In this document: positions 12,942 through 25,200 of the stretch, piece by piece
Layout: each line of letters opens with the position of its first letter
How positions within the stretch are numbered: the stretch's first letter is position 1
Origin: Toxoplasma gondii ME49
Lineage: Eukaryota; Apicomplexa; Conoidasida; Eucoccidiorida; Sarcocystidae
Reading direction: 5' to 3'
Assembly: GCF_000006565.2 (NCBI RefSeq)
Contig: NC_031467.1
Coordinates: 1,474,448-1,538,447 of the forward strand
Length of the DNA: 64,000 nucleotides
The notes under the pieces: model-generated
Databases searched by the model: none
The model's input: only the letters and a program-made list of their open reading frames with translations
Told to the model about the DNA's origin: nothing
Made by a program: the position numbers and the translations under genes

Positions 12942-13392
12942 TTTTAAAAAATGACAGAACAGGATTTAGGGCTAACGTGTCGAAAGGCAAGGTCATTCGG
13001 TGTGACTGACACTCTTCGGGTCCGTCTGGCAGCACAGGGGGAAGAAAACCCTTGGAAAACGTAGCCGTGATACGGGATACTGGCTGTGTTAACTTAATGG
13101 GGCGAAGATGACAACACAGCGGCGAGAGGGGCATTGCGGAAGGCTGTCATGGCTCAACACGGGGAGATAAAACAGTATACGCACCTACGTCCACTTTAAT
13201 ACATGCGAACTAGACAACCGCGAGACCCCGATGGAAAACCTTATAAACTGCGAGTCTGTGGTGGTCGGCACTGCACTAAAACGTGTGATGAGTTTTTGAA
13301 GGCGGGACGAATACGTCCGAAAACCGCCGCAGGCAGGTCACAAAAATTAATGAACACAGAGCGCTTCTTCTTCTCCACTTCAACGCGTCGAA
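12942..13392. promoter_or_regulatory. Divergent intergenic region, probable shared promoter
   Basis: About 450 bases separate the ATG of the minus-strand DNAAF4-like gene from the first proposed ATG of the plus-strand gene at 13393. No named motif is recognised. Regulatory function is inferred from position only. Confidence 0.35.
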
Positions 13393-14601
13393 ATGGTAGA
13401 CGAACTGTCTAAAAACGACCGGGGAAATGGAGCTAAAGGCACATCGCCGTTCGCAGCCGCACTAACAACGGGGCGTTGGGCGCGAGGCTTGCCTCGCTAT
13501 GTCTCGTTAAAAGGATGTTTTCTAAGCACGAAGATATTAGAGGAAGGCGGAAAGACAGTGTCTGTTTCAACGCTTAACCGGAGAGGCACCCCATGTGCGT
13601 CGTAGGTCTAGACTACAGTTTCCGCTCAAGGAACGCCGGGAGCGATAGAAGCTATGTTGTCAACTTCTTTTAGGGCGGTAACGGAAAAGAATCAATTTAA
13701 CGCGCAGCCAGATCATTGAAGACCGTATCCACCGATGGTAAGGTTGGCCAGGATAGCTGCTTGGTGCTCATGCTCGTTGTTGCACACACTACGCTTCATC
13801 TACAGGGTAACTACAGAGCTCCACAATAGTAGGGTTGCTACACACACCAAAGATGATCCCTGCGTTCCCACCCCTGAGAAAGACACAGCAATTCAGCAAC
13901 ACCATACCAAACGCCGGGAAAGAAAACCCGCAAAAATTACGCTAATACTTCTGGAGTCCACTCGAGGACATCATCTGTAAATGGCGCATCGCAATGGCAG
14001 GGAGACATAACGACATATGCTTTTCACGCTTATGCTCCAGAGACAACCTGCTCACGTGGGGGCTCAGTGGAAGAAAAAATACCATCCTTGCGGTAGGGGC
14101 AATGTCGCTGCAAGTGACGCCTAGCGGATGCGCGATGATTGCTAGTTGAAAACTACTCCAATTCCCGTTCGCCGACCCGAAAGGGTCGGCGGCAATTTCT
14201 GGGGCCCCCCGGGGCTAACGACAATCATCCTCACGATAAGGCCCTCAATCGGGGTAATTGCCAACATTTTACCGGTTGATTATGATTTGTACGTGGCATC
14301 TCGTAAAGGGAGAGTCTCAATTATGGCTGACGTTCCTGACAGACGCTTCTCTGGCGACGGAGGAGCTGGTCAGCTGAGTTGTAAACTTCTCGGCAGAGGT
14401 CCAAAAGAGGGCGATTGCAAGGTAGTAGACTGTTTGAAGCTAAGCAACTGTCGAGACGCCGAAGATGGCTTTGTAGTATTTAAGGGACGAGTCCACGTTA
14501 TGGAGAAAGGGGTAGTAGCGTGGTTACAAGGCCTGCCAATGGAAAGATATTTAGCTATGCTTAAAACTTATATTCGAAAGTGGTGTGAAAGTGAATCGTA
14601 A
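13393..14601 (+). CDS. Unrecognised small protein, probably spliced
   Basis: A terminal open segment at 14146-14601 follows a TAG acceptor and ends at a TAA. Its last about 85 codons look like a folded domain: alternating hydrophobic strands around KVVDCLKLSNCRDAEDG and FVVFKGRVHVMEKGVVAW, then an amphipathic helix MERYLAMLKTYIRKW. An ATG-started frame at 13393 (MVDELSKNDRGNGAKGTSPF) with a GTGCGT donor at 13592 is a candidate first exon, but its phase does not join cleanly to the 14146 frame. At least one more intron or a different acceptor (for example CCTGACAG at 14336-14343) is therefore needed. No family is recognised, and the model is approximate. Confidence 0.35.
14170..14191 (+). other. 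Perfect 9-bp hairpin with GAAA tetraloop
   Basis: CGCCGACCC and GGGTCGGCG are exact reverse complements separated by GAAA, a GNRA tetraloop. It is followed within 10 bases by a run of G4C6G4. The hairpin overlaps the proposed 5' end of the last exon of the 13393-14601 gene, so it could affect splicing or be part of an unannotated structured RNA. It may also simply reflect codon composition. Confidence 0.5.
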
Positions 14602-15881
14602 ATGTTGGATATCTGCTCCAGGTCTGTGTTTCTAACAGGAATAAAAGGTAATATGAAACCCAAAATGTAGAGGCGCTGCTTAATCGACCTCAGACATTTG
14701 AAATATGGAGTCCAGAATAGGAACTGTTGGCGTCGAGACGCCGTCAAAAATTCTTGATTCGCATTTGATGCGGATGTCACACGGCAATCTTTAGTAAAAG
14801 GCGAAAGATTGATGCGTTCTGTGACAACCGCTGCGATGCCGTGACGGGAGGTGCTCGGAGCCCCCACCTTATGATGTCAAAGAAGAAGCTAGCGAGACAA
14901 AACGACACGCGATGCCTAGCGATTCGAGTTAGATAATATAAGGGAGTGGAGCAAAACGGTGAGCGTCTATGGCACAAGACAGAGGGAGACACATTCGATT
15001 TTGGTAGTACGTCTCTTTTTAAAAATGCCGGGTGGGGCTTTTGTATGCTGTACCAAGTCACCGAGGTGCATCTGAACCCATGAACGTGCCGGGTCTTGTT
15101 TTCACTTCAAACGTGTTGGCCACTTGCCTCTTTGCCGCCCTCCCTTTATGGGGAGCTACGGGCGGCGTGCGTAACCGGTGTGTTCGGACGTTCGCTGTCG
15201 GTAAAAAAAGAAGCGCGAAGTTGCTTCGCATGCGAGACGCTTTTTTATGCTTGGAACACGCGCTAAATTTCCCACCGAATTGTTCGGGCATTGCTGCTGC
15301 CTCTCGTTTGTAGAATCGCTTCAAAAATATAAAGACGCCACGTCCGCGTTGTGTCTGCCTCCTCTGTGACAGCCTGTCGCCAGTGGAACGATGCGAGGAA
15401 CGCATCCGTACAGGAACGCATCCGTACAGGAACGCAGATTGACTTTGGAGAAATCTGATCGGCTTGTTTCTTTGTCTGTGTTCCATTTTGGCTGACGGGT
15501 ATAAGCAGAGTGACAAGTGCAAGCAATCCTGTACCCCCCCGATGTGCAGGGAACTCCGTCGACTGAAGTCCCCCTTGCCTAGCCGACACCACTCCCTGGA
15601 TAGGGGGTGAATGCTCTTTTCTTGTCACGTTTTTCAGGAGGAATGACGGTGCTATCATGCCAGTGGATGCCTTGTACGCATCAATAAGGATGCAGTAAAT
15701 TCTCTGTGTTTGTTCTGCACGTCTGTGCGTCCGGCGGTTCACGGATTATGCCTCGCGTTCCATTCCTTGCCGTGGTCAGTTTGCCCCCCCCTTTTGGCTG
15801 TCGTGACTTTCCTGATCCTGCGCGTGATGACTGGCCTCAATATCGCACGGCGTCTGGGAGTCGTCCCACGAGTGAAAGACC
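14602..15881. promoter_or_regulatory. Intergenic region upstream of the ClpS gene
   Basis: It probably holds the 3' UTR of the preceding plus-strand gene and the promoter and 5' UTR of the gene at 15882. A plus frame at 15032-15313 has a hydrophobic stretch after a second Met (NVPGLVFTSNVLATCLFAAL), but no further support. A 16-bp unit (GGAACGCATCCGTACA) is repeated about 2.4 times near 15398-15436. Confidence 0.35.
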
Positions 15882-18800
15882 ATGGGGCTGAGAAGCTTCT
15901 CTGTCTTTCTTCTCTCGTTGTTCTTCCTCTCTTCACCACTGGTCGCGCTTTGCTTGCAGCCTCCTGACTCATGTGACGGGATCACAGGCCCGAAAACTTC
16001 GCATTTCACTCACTCTCGAAATTTCACTCTTCGCTGCTTTGCGCCTGTAGCATGCGCCTCCAGGGTGGTCTCTAGTTACAAGCGGAAATGCAGGCAGGCC
16101 TTTGTGTTCCCGACTTCTACGAGAAGAGCTAGCCCTCTTTCCTTTTCTTTTATCCCCCCTGTCCGCGGTAGAGCCAGAGAAGATGCATCTGCTCCAAGTC
16201 GCGCATGCCGCTCTGCGGTCTTGCCGCCTGTTCTCTCGCTGGGGCGTCGCCTTCCCGAGGGCCAACCTCCTTTCCAGAGATGCGGGTTTTCCGCCGCTGC
16301 CTTGTGGTTCCCGCTCATCGGCACGACCCCTATCGGAGCTCGTGCAGACGGAAGAATCCCGTATCTCGCACCTCTCTCTCAGGTAGCCTGGTCCGGTGTT
16401 CCGCTGGAACCAAGAGGGATTTCTGTCGTGGAGTCTGTTTTTCTCCCCTCGGGTGCACAAGTCCTTGGACGACACGGAACGCACGCAGGGAGAGGAGGAG
16501 AACACCTGCCGCAGTTGTTTGCATCTGGCGATCGGCACCTGCCGGATTCTGGAGACGACGGCGCTGCCATGGAACGCGTCGAGAAAGAGTAAGGAAACGA
16601 TGTAGCTCCACAAACGAGGCTTGCAGACCTGCTTTCTTCGGCTTTCGCGGAACAGAGTTGCTCCGTTGTTTCGACAGGCCACACACCGTCGAAGCAACGT
16701 TGCAGGATGCACGAGGAAGGGTGAACGTTCTGATGACGATGCGATACAGCAAAGCAAGAATTTTTCCTTACCATCGGTGTGTGTGCGCGGCTTCTGTAGT
16801 GCCCGTCTGAATGTCACCGTTGGGGCTGTCCTTCCATTTTCCGTGCTCGTCGTTTCCGCAGCCTCCCCTTCCCCCTTCTCTTTTCTGTGTCGGCCTCTTC
16901 CCTTCCTCCGGCTTCTTCCTTCTATCATTTTCTTCCGGTCTTCCACCGATCGGCGGGGACTGACCGCGCATCCGCTCGGCAAAGATACTGCCCTCCCTGA
17001 CATCCGGAAAAAAAACTCTTTCCGTTCTGTCTGGTGTGCAAAGGCGCGTCGATGTCTGAGGTTTCACTCTGGTGCTTGCTGTGGGGAGTGAAACGCGTGT
17101 GGTTGTGGGGGGTTGTATCTGAACGAGAAGTGGCAGCGACCGCGCGTTTCACGGGCACCTCTGTGGGGGAGTTCCATTTCGTCTGTCTCTCCGGGCGCGA
17201 GCTGGGTGGTCGGAACTGCTGCGACCGGACGACAGGCAGGTGGAGTACAGACAGACCGGCGAGTAGATGCGAGAGGCATACGTCAAGGAGAAAACTGAGG
17301 GCACCGTGGAAAGAGGGATTCAGAGGCAGAAGACGTGAGAACGATGGCCAGAATGAAAGAGAGAAACGTGGCAACGTGGCGGCGAAGGGAAGGCTGGGTT
17401 GCGGTGGACCCGCTTCTTCAGGAAAAAGTTGTCAGACACCTGCGGCCGCGACAGAAGAAGAGAGAAGGGAGTCTCACAAACGGAGATACGACGAGCCACT
17501 TGCCACACGGGTGTGATACCAGCAGGGATTGTGCTTGAATCTGCTTTGTGTCTCCGCAATTTCCGTCAGCGTTACCTTTTTTTCGATTGAAAGCTCGTGT
17601 CTGAAACTGCTCTGTCCGCACCCCGCGTTTCGTCAGGGGCAGGAAGCGAAGAACGTAGAAACGGTGAGACGGGGAAACAAAGAACGTGCAAATGCTAAAG
17701 GGAATGAAGGAAAGGAGACGACTGGTGTGTGCGAGTGTTCCCTCACTGTGCCTCGTCTCAGTTCAAGGCGTCGTGACCTGCATGTCTGTTGTCTTTGCAT
17801 TGCTACAGAGAGGTCCACGAAGAGACGACTACAACACAAGAAAATAAGGAAGAAGAACAAGAAGTAGAGGACGACCAAAAGAAGCAGGCGGAGCGAAGAG
17901 CGCGCCTGAAAGCGTGGCAGGTGGTCCTGCATAACGATGAGATTCACGCGTGAGGAAGTGACTCTGAGTGTCCTCGGCTGTTGCTTCTTTTCCCCCCAAC
18001 CCCGTGCCGTTTTCCATCTGCAGCGTGCGGCGCGGCATGGGCGCCTGCTCTCCCTTGTTGGAGTGCCTCGTTTGTCTTCTCTCCACGACACTATGAGACT
18101 TTTCTTCTGCGTCTGCTGCCCCGTGCGTCCTGTGTTTGCGTCCCAGCGCAGCCCCGGTTCTCTGCGATGATCTCTCTTGTTTCCTTCTGTTCTGCGTCTG
18201 CTGCCTCCAGCATCCCTCATGTTACAGATTTGCTCGTCGATGCGGTGCCGTCTCTCACTAAGGCAAAGGCGCACTCCATAACCGTCCAAGCACACAAAAC
18301 AGGTCTCGCCCTCGTTCTCCGAACGTGGAGAGAAAAAGCGACAGAAATCTATCGGAGTAAGAGGGGCCTGTTGGCCTTCGTGAAGCTTTCACGTGGTTGG
18401 CGAGAAGAACGCTGTGTTTCTGCTGCTCTCGGCTTCCTGCATTCATGGCGAATGCAGGGGGAGGACTACGTCCCTGTCTTTTGCCCGCACTGAACTCGGG
18501 CAGAGAGTGCGTGTGTTTCGTGTCGTTGCCTACTTCGCGGAACAGAAGTCTTGCTGTGAGTATCCCATTTCCGTGCATTCGCCGTTGGGGCGGGGACCGG
18601 GTCCTTCTTGCTTTCTGCCCCTGAAGACGTATCGCATTTCCGGAGGCTCTTCTCGTAGCCTGTTTCTGGCCAGCCACCACGATCCGGTTGTTTGGGAACA
18701 ACTTTCGTATGTGAGGGCAATATATGTGCTACAATAACTCAGTCGATATGCAGCCGAAACAAGGTAGTTGATGGTGATCCAATGGCTGCGGTAGCCATTT

Positions 18801-19296
18801 GCAAGCTGTAGACGATGTTGTAGTATAGCTCAGACATGCATGCGAAGCGCGTGCCTATGTGGACCGTCTACACATGAATCCGGACAACACACATTCCTAC
18901 ATTTAAGGTGAAAACTCTAACAGTGGACCTTATGGTGTGAGAGCCTCCTGTCAGCTGCACTTTCGTTGGCGAGGCTCTTACAAAAACCACACCTCTGGGA
19001 ATTGCCTCCGATCATCTTTGCTTTCCGCGGACAGGGTGCCTCTGGAGTCGGTTGCCAACCGAAGTCTGATTTCGACTCCTCCGTTTTCCACTGTTTTCCC
19101 TCTGCCGTCTCTTTTCGCAGAGCTGAAAGCAAACGGACTAACCATCTCGCTGGTCCCCAGCAAGAGGAAAGACAAACAGGAAGACCGGGACGAAGGCGAA
19201 GGAATAGGAGGAACTGAAGATGGTGATGATGATCGAGGTGAAAATGAGGATATACCCGACGGAAAAGACAACGGTGACAGTGGTGATCATGTCTGA
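15882..19296 (+). CDS. ClpS: ClpS N-recognin adaptor with bipartite (apicoplast-type) leader
   Basis: Four exons keep phase: 15882-16588, 17809-17949, 18211-18356 and 19121-19296, giving about 389 aa. ClpS delivers proteins bearing destabilising N-terminal residues to a ClpC/ClpA-type ATPase for degradation by ClpP. The start (CCATGG context) opens a clear signal peptide, MGLRSFSVFLLSLFFLSSPL. About 200 Arg/Ser/Pro-rich residues follow, as expected of an apicoplast transit peptide, then an acidic Glu/Thr/Gln linker. The ClpS core (about 270-345) reads WQVVLHNDEIH, then PHVTDLLVDAVPSLTKAKAH, then QAHKTGLALVLRTWREKA, ending LKANGLTISLVP. The Asn-Asp pair and the His that line the N-degron pocket are present. 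The Thr usually following NDEVH is Ala. The C-terminus is an unusual Asp/Glu/Gly-rich tail of about 40 residues. The exon 1 donor is GTAAGG; the last acceptor is TTTTCGCAG. Confidence 0.88.
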
Positions 19297-22257
19297 GGAA
19301 GTCAGATAAATAGCCAAAACGCCACCGAAACACAAGCGACAGACTCCGAGACACAGAGAGTCTGCTTCGTCTCCCGATTCTTGAGTCGTCCGTGTTCCTT
19401 ACAAAAGACCCGCTCTGAGCTCTTTCCTCGCCAGGTGACGGCGTCCCCAGTTATCGGTTGATTCTCGAGGCAACTTAGGCCTGCCGCGCTCAGCTTCGAA
19501 CATCTTCTGACCAAAGAGTGCAAGCGTCATTTTCACATTTTCTGCAGAGCGCGGGACACAAGGCCTCTTTCTGTCTTTGCTGCGTTTTCCAGGTTCCTCG
19601 TGGCTCGCTGCCGGTGTTCTCGTGCAACAGGCATGCGCTTTTGGATGCTCTACGATCTGTACTAAGTTTCCTCTCAACTGGATGAACGGTTTTTGATGCA
19701 CATGCATGCAGTTTTTGATTTCCATGTAAAACAGCTTGTTTAACCTAACGTTTCTTGTATTCCTTTTAGTACAGCATCCGCCTTCGTTGTCAAACTGTTA
19801 CAGTGTGTCGCGACAAGTACATTTCTCTACGGCGATGTCCCATGGGGGTTCGTGGCCTGTGACCGACGCATTCGTACGCTCTCATCAAAACCGAGCGAAC
19901 ACCTAAACTCGACAGTGCGGACTGCGTGCTGTCTCACGAGAAATAACAGAGAAGAACACTCACAAGCCACGAGGAAACAGAGTCGGCTGCAGCCACGGAC
20001 GCCGGGGAACGAGGAGCGCACGCTTCTTCACAGGGACCGAAAGATGCGTCGTCGCGATTCAGGGCCGGTTTCTTCCGGAAGGTGAAGAACGATGTCTCTT
20101 CAGATATGAGTGAACACGAGAGGTGGAAAGCTCTCCCGGCCACTGCCTATCGCTTTCCGTACCGCCTCTGTTCTTTCACTGGAAGCCTGGTCTTTTCAGA
20201 GTCGGGCCCCCCATCCCCTTAGGTGTTCCGCGGGTCGACTACCGCGGCCCAGCCATCTTGAGAACCTTGTGCCAGGTTTTCTTTACCTACACAAGACAAC
20301 AAGAGGACATGAACTGAAGTCTACGAGTTAGGGGAAAGCAAACAGACAGCTGCAGATAGAAGAGAGGAGATATAGAGACACGATGAGAAGATAACGTGGT
20401 AGAGTCGAGGTGCAGAGAAAGACTGGGAGGGGGGATGCGAGCGGAGACGGTGAGGGAAGAAGGACGTGAACGAACACAGGGCGGGAACAAGGTGAACTAA
20501 CGGAGCGAGGGAGCTAGAGATAAATAGTCCGCGCGAAAAGGCCACCTCTACTTAGTCACACTTGCGTTGTGGCAGGGGAAGCGAAAGGATGCAGACACGC
20601 TGATATCTGCGAAGGACCCACTTCTCCGAGATCGATTCGGCCTGAAAAGCCTTTTCCGCCGTCAGCCGTTTCTTGGCCTCTGAAAAGAACAGCAGAACAC
20701 ACAGAGACGACTGTGCACTGGAATCACTCCACAGGAAATACAAGTCGCACTAACACAACGGACAGATGGAGCGTAACAGACAGACAAGCGAACAGGGAAT
20801 CCCACGGACAGGGACGAATGCACATAGTGCATGAGAAGGCTGAACAGGAGATGTATAACAATTAAAGACAGAGACGACAAGGGAGGAATGCCAGCAGAGA
20901 CAACACAAGCAAGAAAATGGGAACGGAGAACGACATAGGATGACGTAGTGATGGGGAGGCAGAGGGCATGCTAGAGAGTGACCCGAGCGAGAACGGAACT
21001 TATGAGGAAACTGAGAAGGCAGCGAACGGGAACACAAAAGAAGACACGGAGACAGACAGGTGCAGCGCCACCAGTAAGACAAACGACACTTTGGTAGACA
21101 AACAATGCGGAGAGGACGACGAAGCCACGAATGAGGGGGAAAGGAAATGAGTTGAACCAATGGTGTAGAAGGAAAGATCAGAGCGAGGAAAGAGATGCGA
21201 CCAATGGATACGACTAAAACACGAAAATTGCGACCGCGTCTCGAAGATGCATACGAAACAGGACAGAAAAGCAAAAACGATCGCATACACAAAGCTCTTA
21301 AACCAAACAGGAGAGAAGAGACTAAGTCACACTTCAGTGTTACTACCTTACCGATCAAGAAGGCGTTCTGCGCTGCCCATGAGGCCCACAAAATCCGATG
21401 CGGACAGAGATGCCACGATGCAACCTTCTGGTTGCTCCGCGATAACAGAAGTCGAGTTGGGGAGCTCTTGAAGGAGACAGAGATAATTGATGCACGAGCC
21501 TGTGAACAGGGCAACAACCAGGAGAACGACTTTTCCCGTCTATGTGCATCTAACGCTTGATCACCTATCAATCGTCTCGTGCTCAGCCAGACATCGCTGT
21601 CGATAAATAAATGTGTCTATAGGTATGCTGCCATATCCATCTCGCTGGTTATTCATATCAAACTGCCCCTAACTGCCCGCTTCAACTCCTGTACTTTTGT
21701 CTCGGTCAACATGGGCAATTCTCTATACATCGTTTTGTCTGTTGCTGAGGAGACGCCGCCACAGAGGTGAGTGGTTTTCTCCACAGGTGTCCAACGGCAT
21801 ATGGCTTCATCTTCTGCTGTTGCACAAAACCCAATCGTTTGAGAGAGGCCGACACCCGATAACACCAACAAATAAATCAACAAAGGGTCACGGCGACGGT
21901 AGCACGTTTCCCATGTGTCCTCTGCACACCTCTGTCTGCCCAGCACTTCATCTGGGCCTTCTCGGTTTTCTTTACTTTCGCTTTTTTTGTGGTGGTTTAC
22001 CCTCTTCGTAGTATTCGAGAGTCTCTGGTCGGCCGTGCCTCGAAAGACGCCGCACGCCGCGGGCCTTTCCTGCCAAACACAGAGGCCACTCGGCAAAACA
22101 GCGCGTTGAGCAAGCAGGAAGTAATGCACCCGATCCGACAACTACGACAACAGAGACCGACACACACGCTGGAGACACGTGGGTGACATCGTTCAGAACA
22201 AAGAGCAGTTGAAGAAAGAGAGACTCGGGACGAGCGCCTATGAAACACAACACTGCT
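19297..22257. other. Convergent 3' region between ClpS and the cNMP-fold gene
   Basis: The two flanking genes point toward each other. From about 20330 to 21550 the plus strand is strongly purine-rich (so the minus strand is C/T-rich), which fits a long 3' UTR of the minus-strand gene. Long open frames here arise from that bias. Around 21950-22115 there may be a further minus-strand exon after the cNMP region (acceptor GTTTGGCAG), but I could not connect it confidently. Confidence 0.45.
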
Positions 22258-25200
22258 TTAGCACAGAACACACCGCGGCGAAAAGTCGTACGGAACGGAA
22301 AAAAAGGAAGAAACGCCTCGACGACCGACACCAAGGAAGAGTCGTTGTGGAAGCGAGGCGGCGCGCACATAAACACCCGTTCTCTCACGACTCTCCCTTT
22401 GTTTTAAGATCTGTCCTGTGCCAGACGATCGACGACCTCCGCACCCCGGCCCGGACTCGTGTGAAAGGACAGCCACAAGAAAAATATCGCAAGTGAAGCA
22501 GCGGAGCGGCGTTTGGGCTTTCCGCTTCTTCCTGTCCTACCTTTCATAACGATCAACATGGTCCGACTAATTTGTTCCTGGTGCAGAATGATCTCGTTGG
22601 GAAGGAACTGCTGCCACCGCATCAGGGGAATTAGCTGACTCGCCTCGCGTCTGAGGGAGGAAGAGAAGAAAGAGAAGGGCAGGAATGAAGACGCCCCACA
22701 AAAGCTCAAGCGCCACACTCGACGCCGCCGAAAGGGAAAAGCGGCACCAGACAACACCGTCTTTCATACACTTCCACTCTATCGTCTGTTCTTCACCTGG
22801 CCTCCCTATCGATTTCGGTGCAACCTGCCTTCCTGTCACGGCCGCTACTTGCCTTCCTAATTGCGAGGGAAATGAACAGCGGTGAGAGACGAGAAACTTC
22901 TTTGTTTTTTATTCCACGAATTTCAGACCTACTTTGTCAGGGCTTCCAGGATAGGGCACCGCAACATGTAGGCAAGCAAATCCGAGGCACGTCGGAGGAC
23001 CGCACCTGCAGAAAAGCCGTAAAACGCAAAAGACGAAACGCCACAGTGTCTCGCCACCTGGTCGTGCTGGATAATTCGAACAATCTGGGCCAAAGACGAG
23101 AACGCGCCTGCCTCTCAATAATGCCCAACTGTTTTTCTGCAAGTGGGCATGCAACGTGCCAGCAGCGACTTTGTCTCACTTGCCTTACATGTAGGGACAA
23201 GTGTGTAGCTGCGGTAGCGCCCGCTCCGAATGTGGCCAAAAACACACAGACCTGCAGCTGAACCGACGCCTATCTAGAGAGATATATACTGTCTCGATAG
23301 GTAAAACCGCACGCGTGCAAATGGAGAGATCCACGAGCAGCGAAGAGAGCTGACGTTGAGGCGGACCATCTCTGCGCAGAGATGGGTATCCAAGTCGCTC
23401 TGTTCCGCGCGGAGGCACATATACGACAGAAAACAGAAGATTCTGTTCCCGAATGTCTCACCATTTGCGACTGTTTGGAAAGATTGCGCCGTTAACTTGT
23501 ACAGGGATGAAGGCTTGACGGCTCTGACTCTGTACGCCGTGCATCCTGCCCTGAGGAACGCCCGAGGAAGCACAAACGCGCCAGAAGGGATTTGGAGGAC
23601 GCTGAAGGCCATTGCAGAGTGCCGATGGTTGCCGAGTTCGGCCTCTTGGGAGTCTGGCGCGCTTCCGACGGCACTTTCTTCTCTTTCTCCTAGGTTTGCC
23701 TCTTCCGCGTGATTTTCTGGATCTGGGCCAACTGCGGCCATCTCGAGTTCTCCCCTTTCAACGAAGTAGAGGACATCTACTTTTTCACCTCTGTGGAAAA
23801 TCGTGCACTCCTCGGTCACATGGGTTATGCTGGAGATGAGCAGTTCGAGAATTTGCCGTTTCTCATCTACGTCGAAGAGCGCAAAGACAGGGCTGTTGAG
23901 CACGGCGTTCCGAACATCTACCTGGCCCGTCTCGTGCGAAGTCTGGGTCAGGTTGAAGCGGAAAGTCTCGATCGGCGAGTATTCAGTGACTAGCCCACCC
24001 TCTTCGTCGCGCCATGTATCCAAGGCCACTGACCCTAGGATCCCGAAGGAACAGACCTTTTTGTTGCCCCTGCGAGACAGGATGCTAAAGTCAAGACTCC
24101 CAGCACGCGGGAGGAGCCCCGCTGTAGCCTCCTTCTCTTCTCTGCCTCCCCCTTTTCTGCCGAAAAAGGTCGAACCGCGGAAAAGCGCCTTGCCTTCGTC
24201 TAGGCTACGTCTGAACGAGAAAGGTGCAGACGCCGAGAAGGGAAACTCTGTTCGTCTCCGTCGCTTCGAGTCTTTCCCAGCGCCATCGCTTCCTCGCTCG
24301 CGGACCTCTGCTTCGCGCTCAGAGGAGGATGGAGAACAACCAACTGGTTCCAAGGCGGCTCTTGGCGAAGGAAGGAGAAATGACATCGGGTCATCTTCAC
24401 CAGGTTCCACCGTCACAGACTCACGAAGTGTCGTCTGATTGGGAGGTGGAGAGGCCTGCTGGTCTTCCTCTGTCTCTGGAGTGTGGACTGCAGTATAGCC
24501 ATCTCGTTCAAACCCCGGAGAAGAGGCAGGAGGCGAACGGGAAGCGGAAGAACGCTCGTCAGTGAGAGGAACAGAAAAAAGGGATGAGTCGCAGGAAAAG
24601 CTCCTAGAGAGGGAAGACCGGAACGGTGGAAACGAGCCTTTCCCCTCGTTGCCGCCGCCAGCTCGAGGTGGAGAGGTCTCCGGTTTTCGATCCTTGTCTT
24701 CACCTTTTTCGTCAAGTTCTCCGAAGCGAAGCTTGTCAGCCGGAAAAGGGCGGGGTCGGAGACAACCACCAGCGATCCTTACACTCCCAGCAATGAGATG
24801 TTGATTCCCTCCTGCCAGGTCCTCCGGGTCGGCCGCTTTCTCTTCCTCACCAGCATCGACAGTGTGGTGAGCAGACACGGAAGACGACGGGCCGACTTGC
24901 TCTTTCTGTTTTGTCTCCCCGTTCTGTTCTCCTACCCTGGACTCAGTAGCAGAAAGGGAGAAAAATATCGCTTTCGGCGCGTCGCATGAAAGCGCCTCTG
25001 GACCCCCACGCGGTCGAGGAAGGCCTCCGCATGGTTCATGCTCCCTTCTTCCCTCTCCTGCTGTGTTTCCTTGTCCTTGTGCGCCGTCCCCTTCTCCAAA
25101 CGAACCCAACAACGACAGCGACACGCCGGCAGGCGCGGATGAAACGAAGGAAGATCGTTTCTCGTCAGAAAGCTGCTCTTCTCCCGGAAGCCCCCCAGGA

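Noticed and set aside
20750..21571. 273-codon minus-strand open frame with many Leu, Ser, Phe and Cys
   Set aside because: It is produced by C/T-rich DNA beyond the end of a gene. It shows no domain and no splice or start context.
22258..23245. Exon extension reading HDQVARHCGVSSFAF into the cNMP region
   Set aside because: The preceding exon leaves one base, which only fits the acceptor at 23006 (CTGCAG). The longer form breaks phase.
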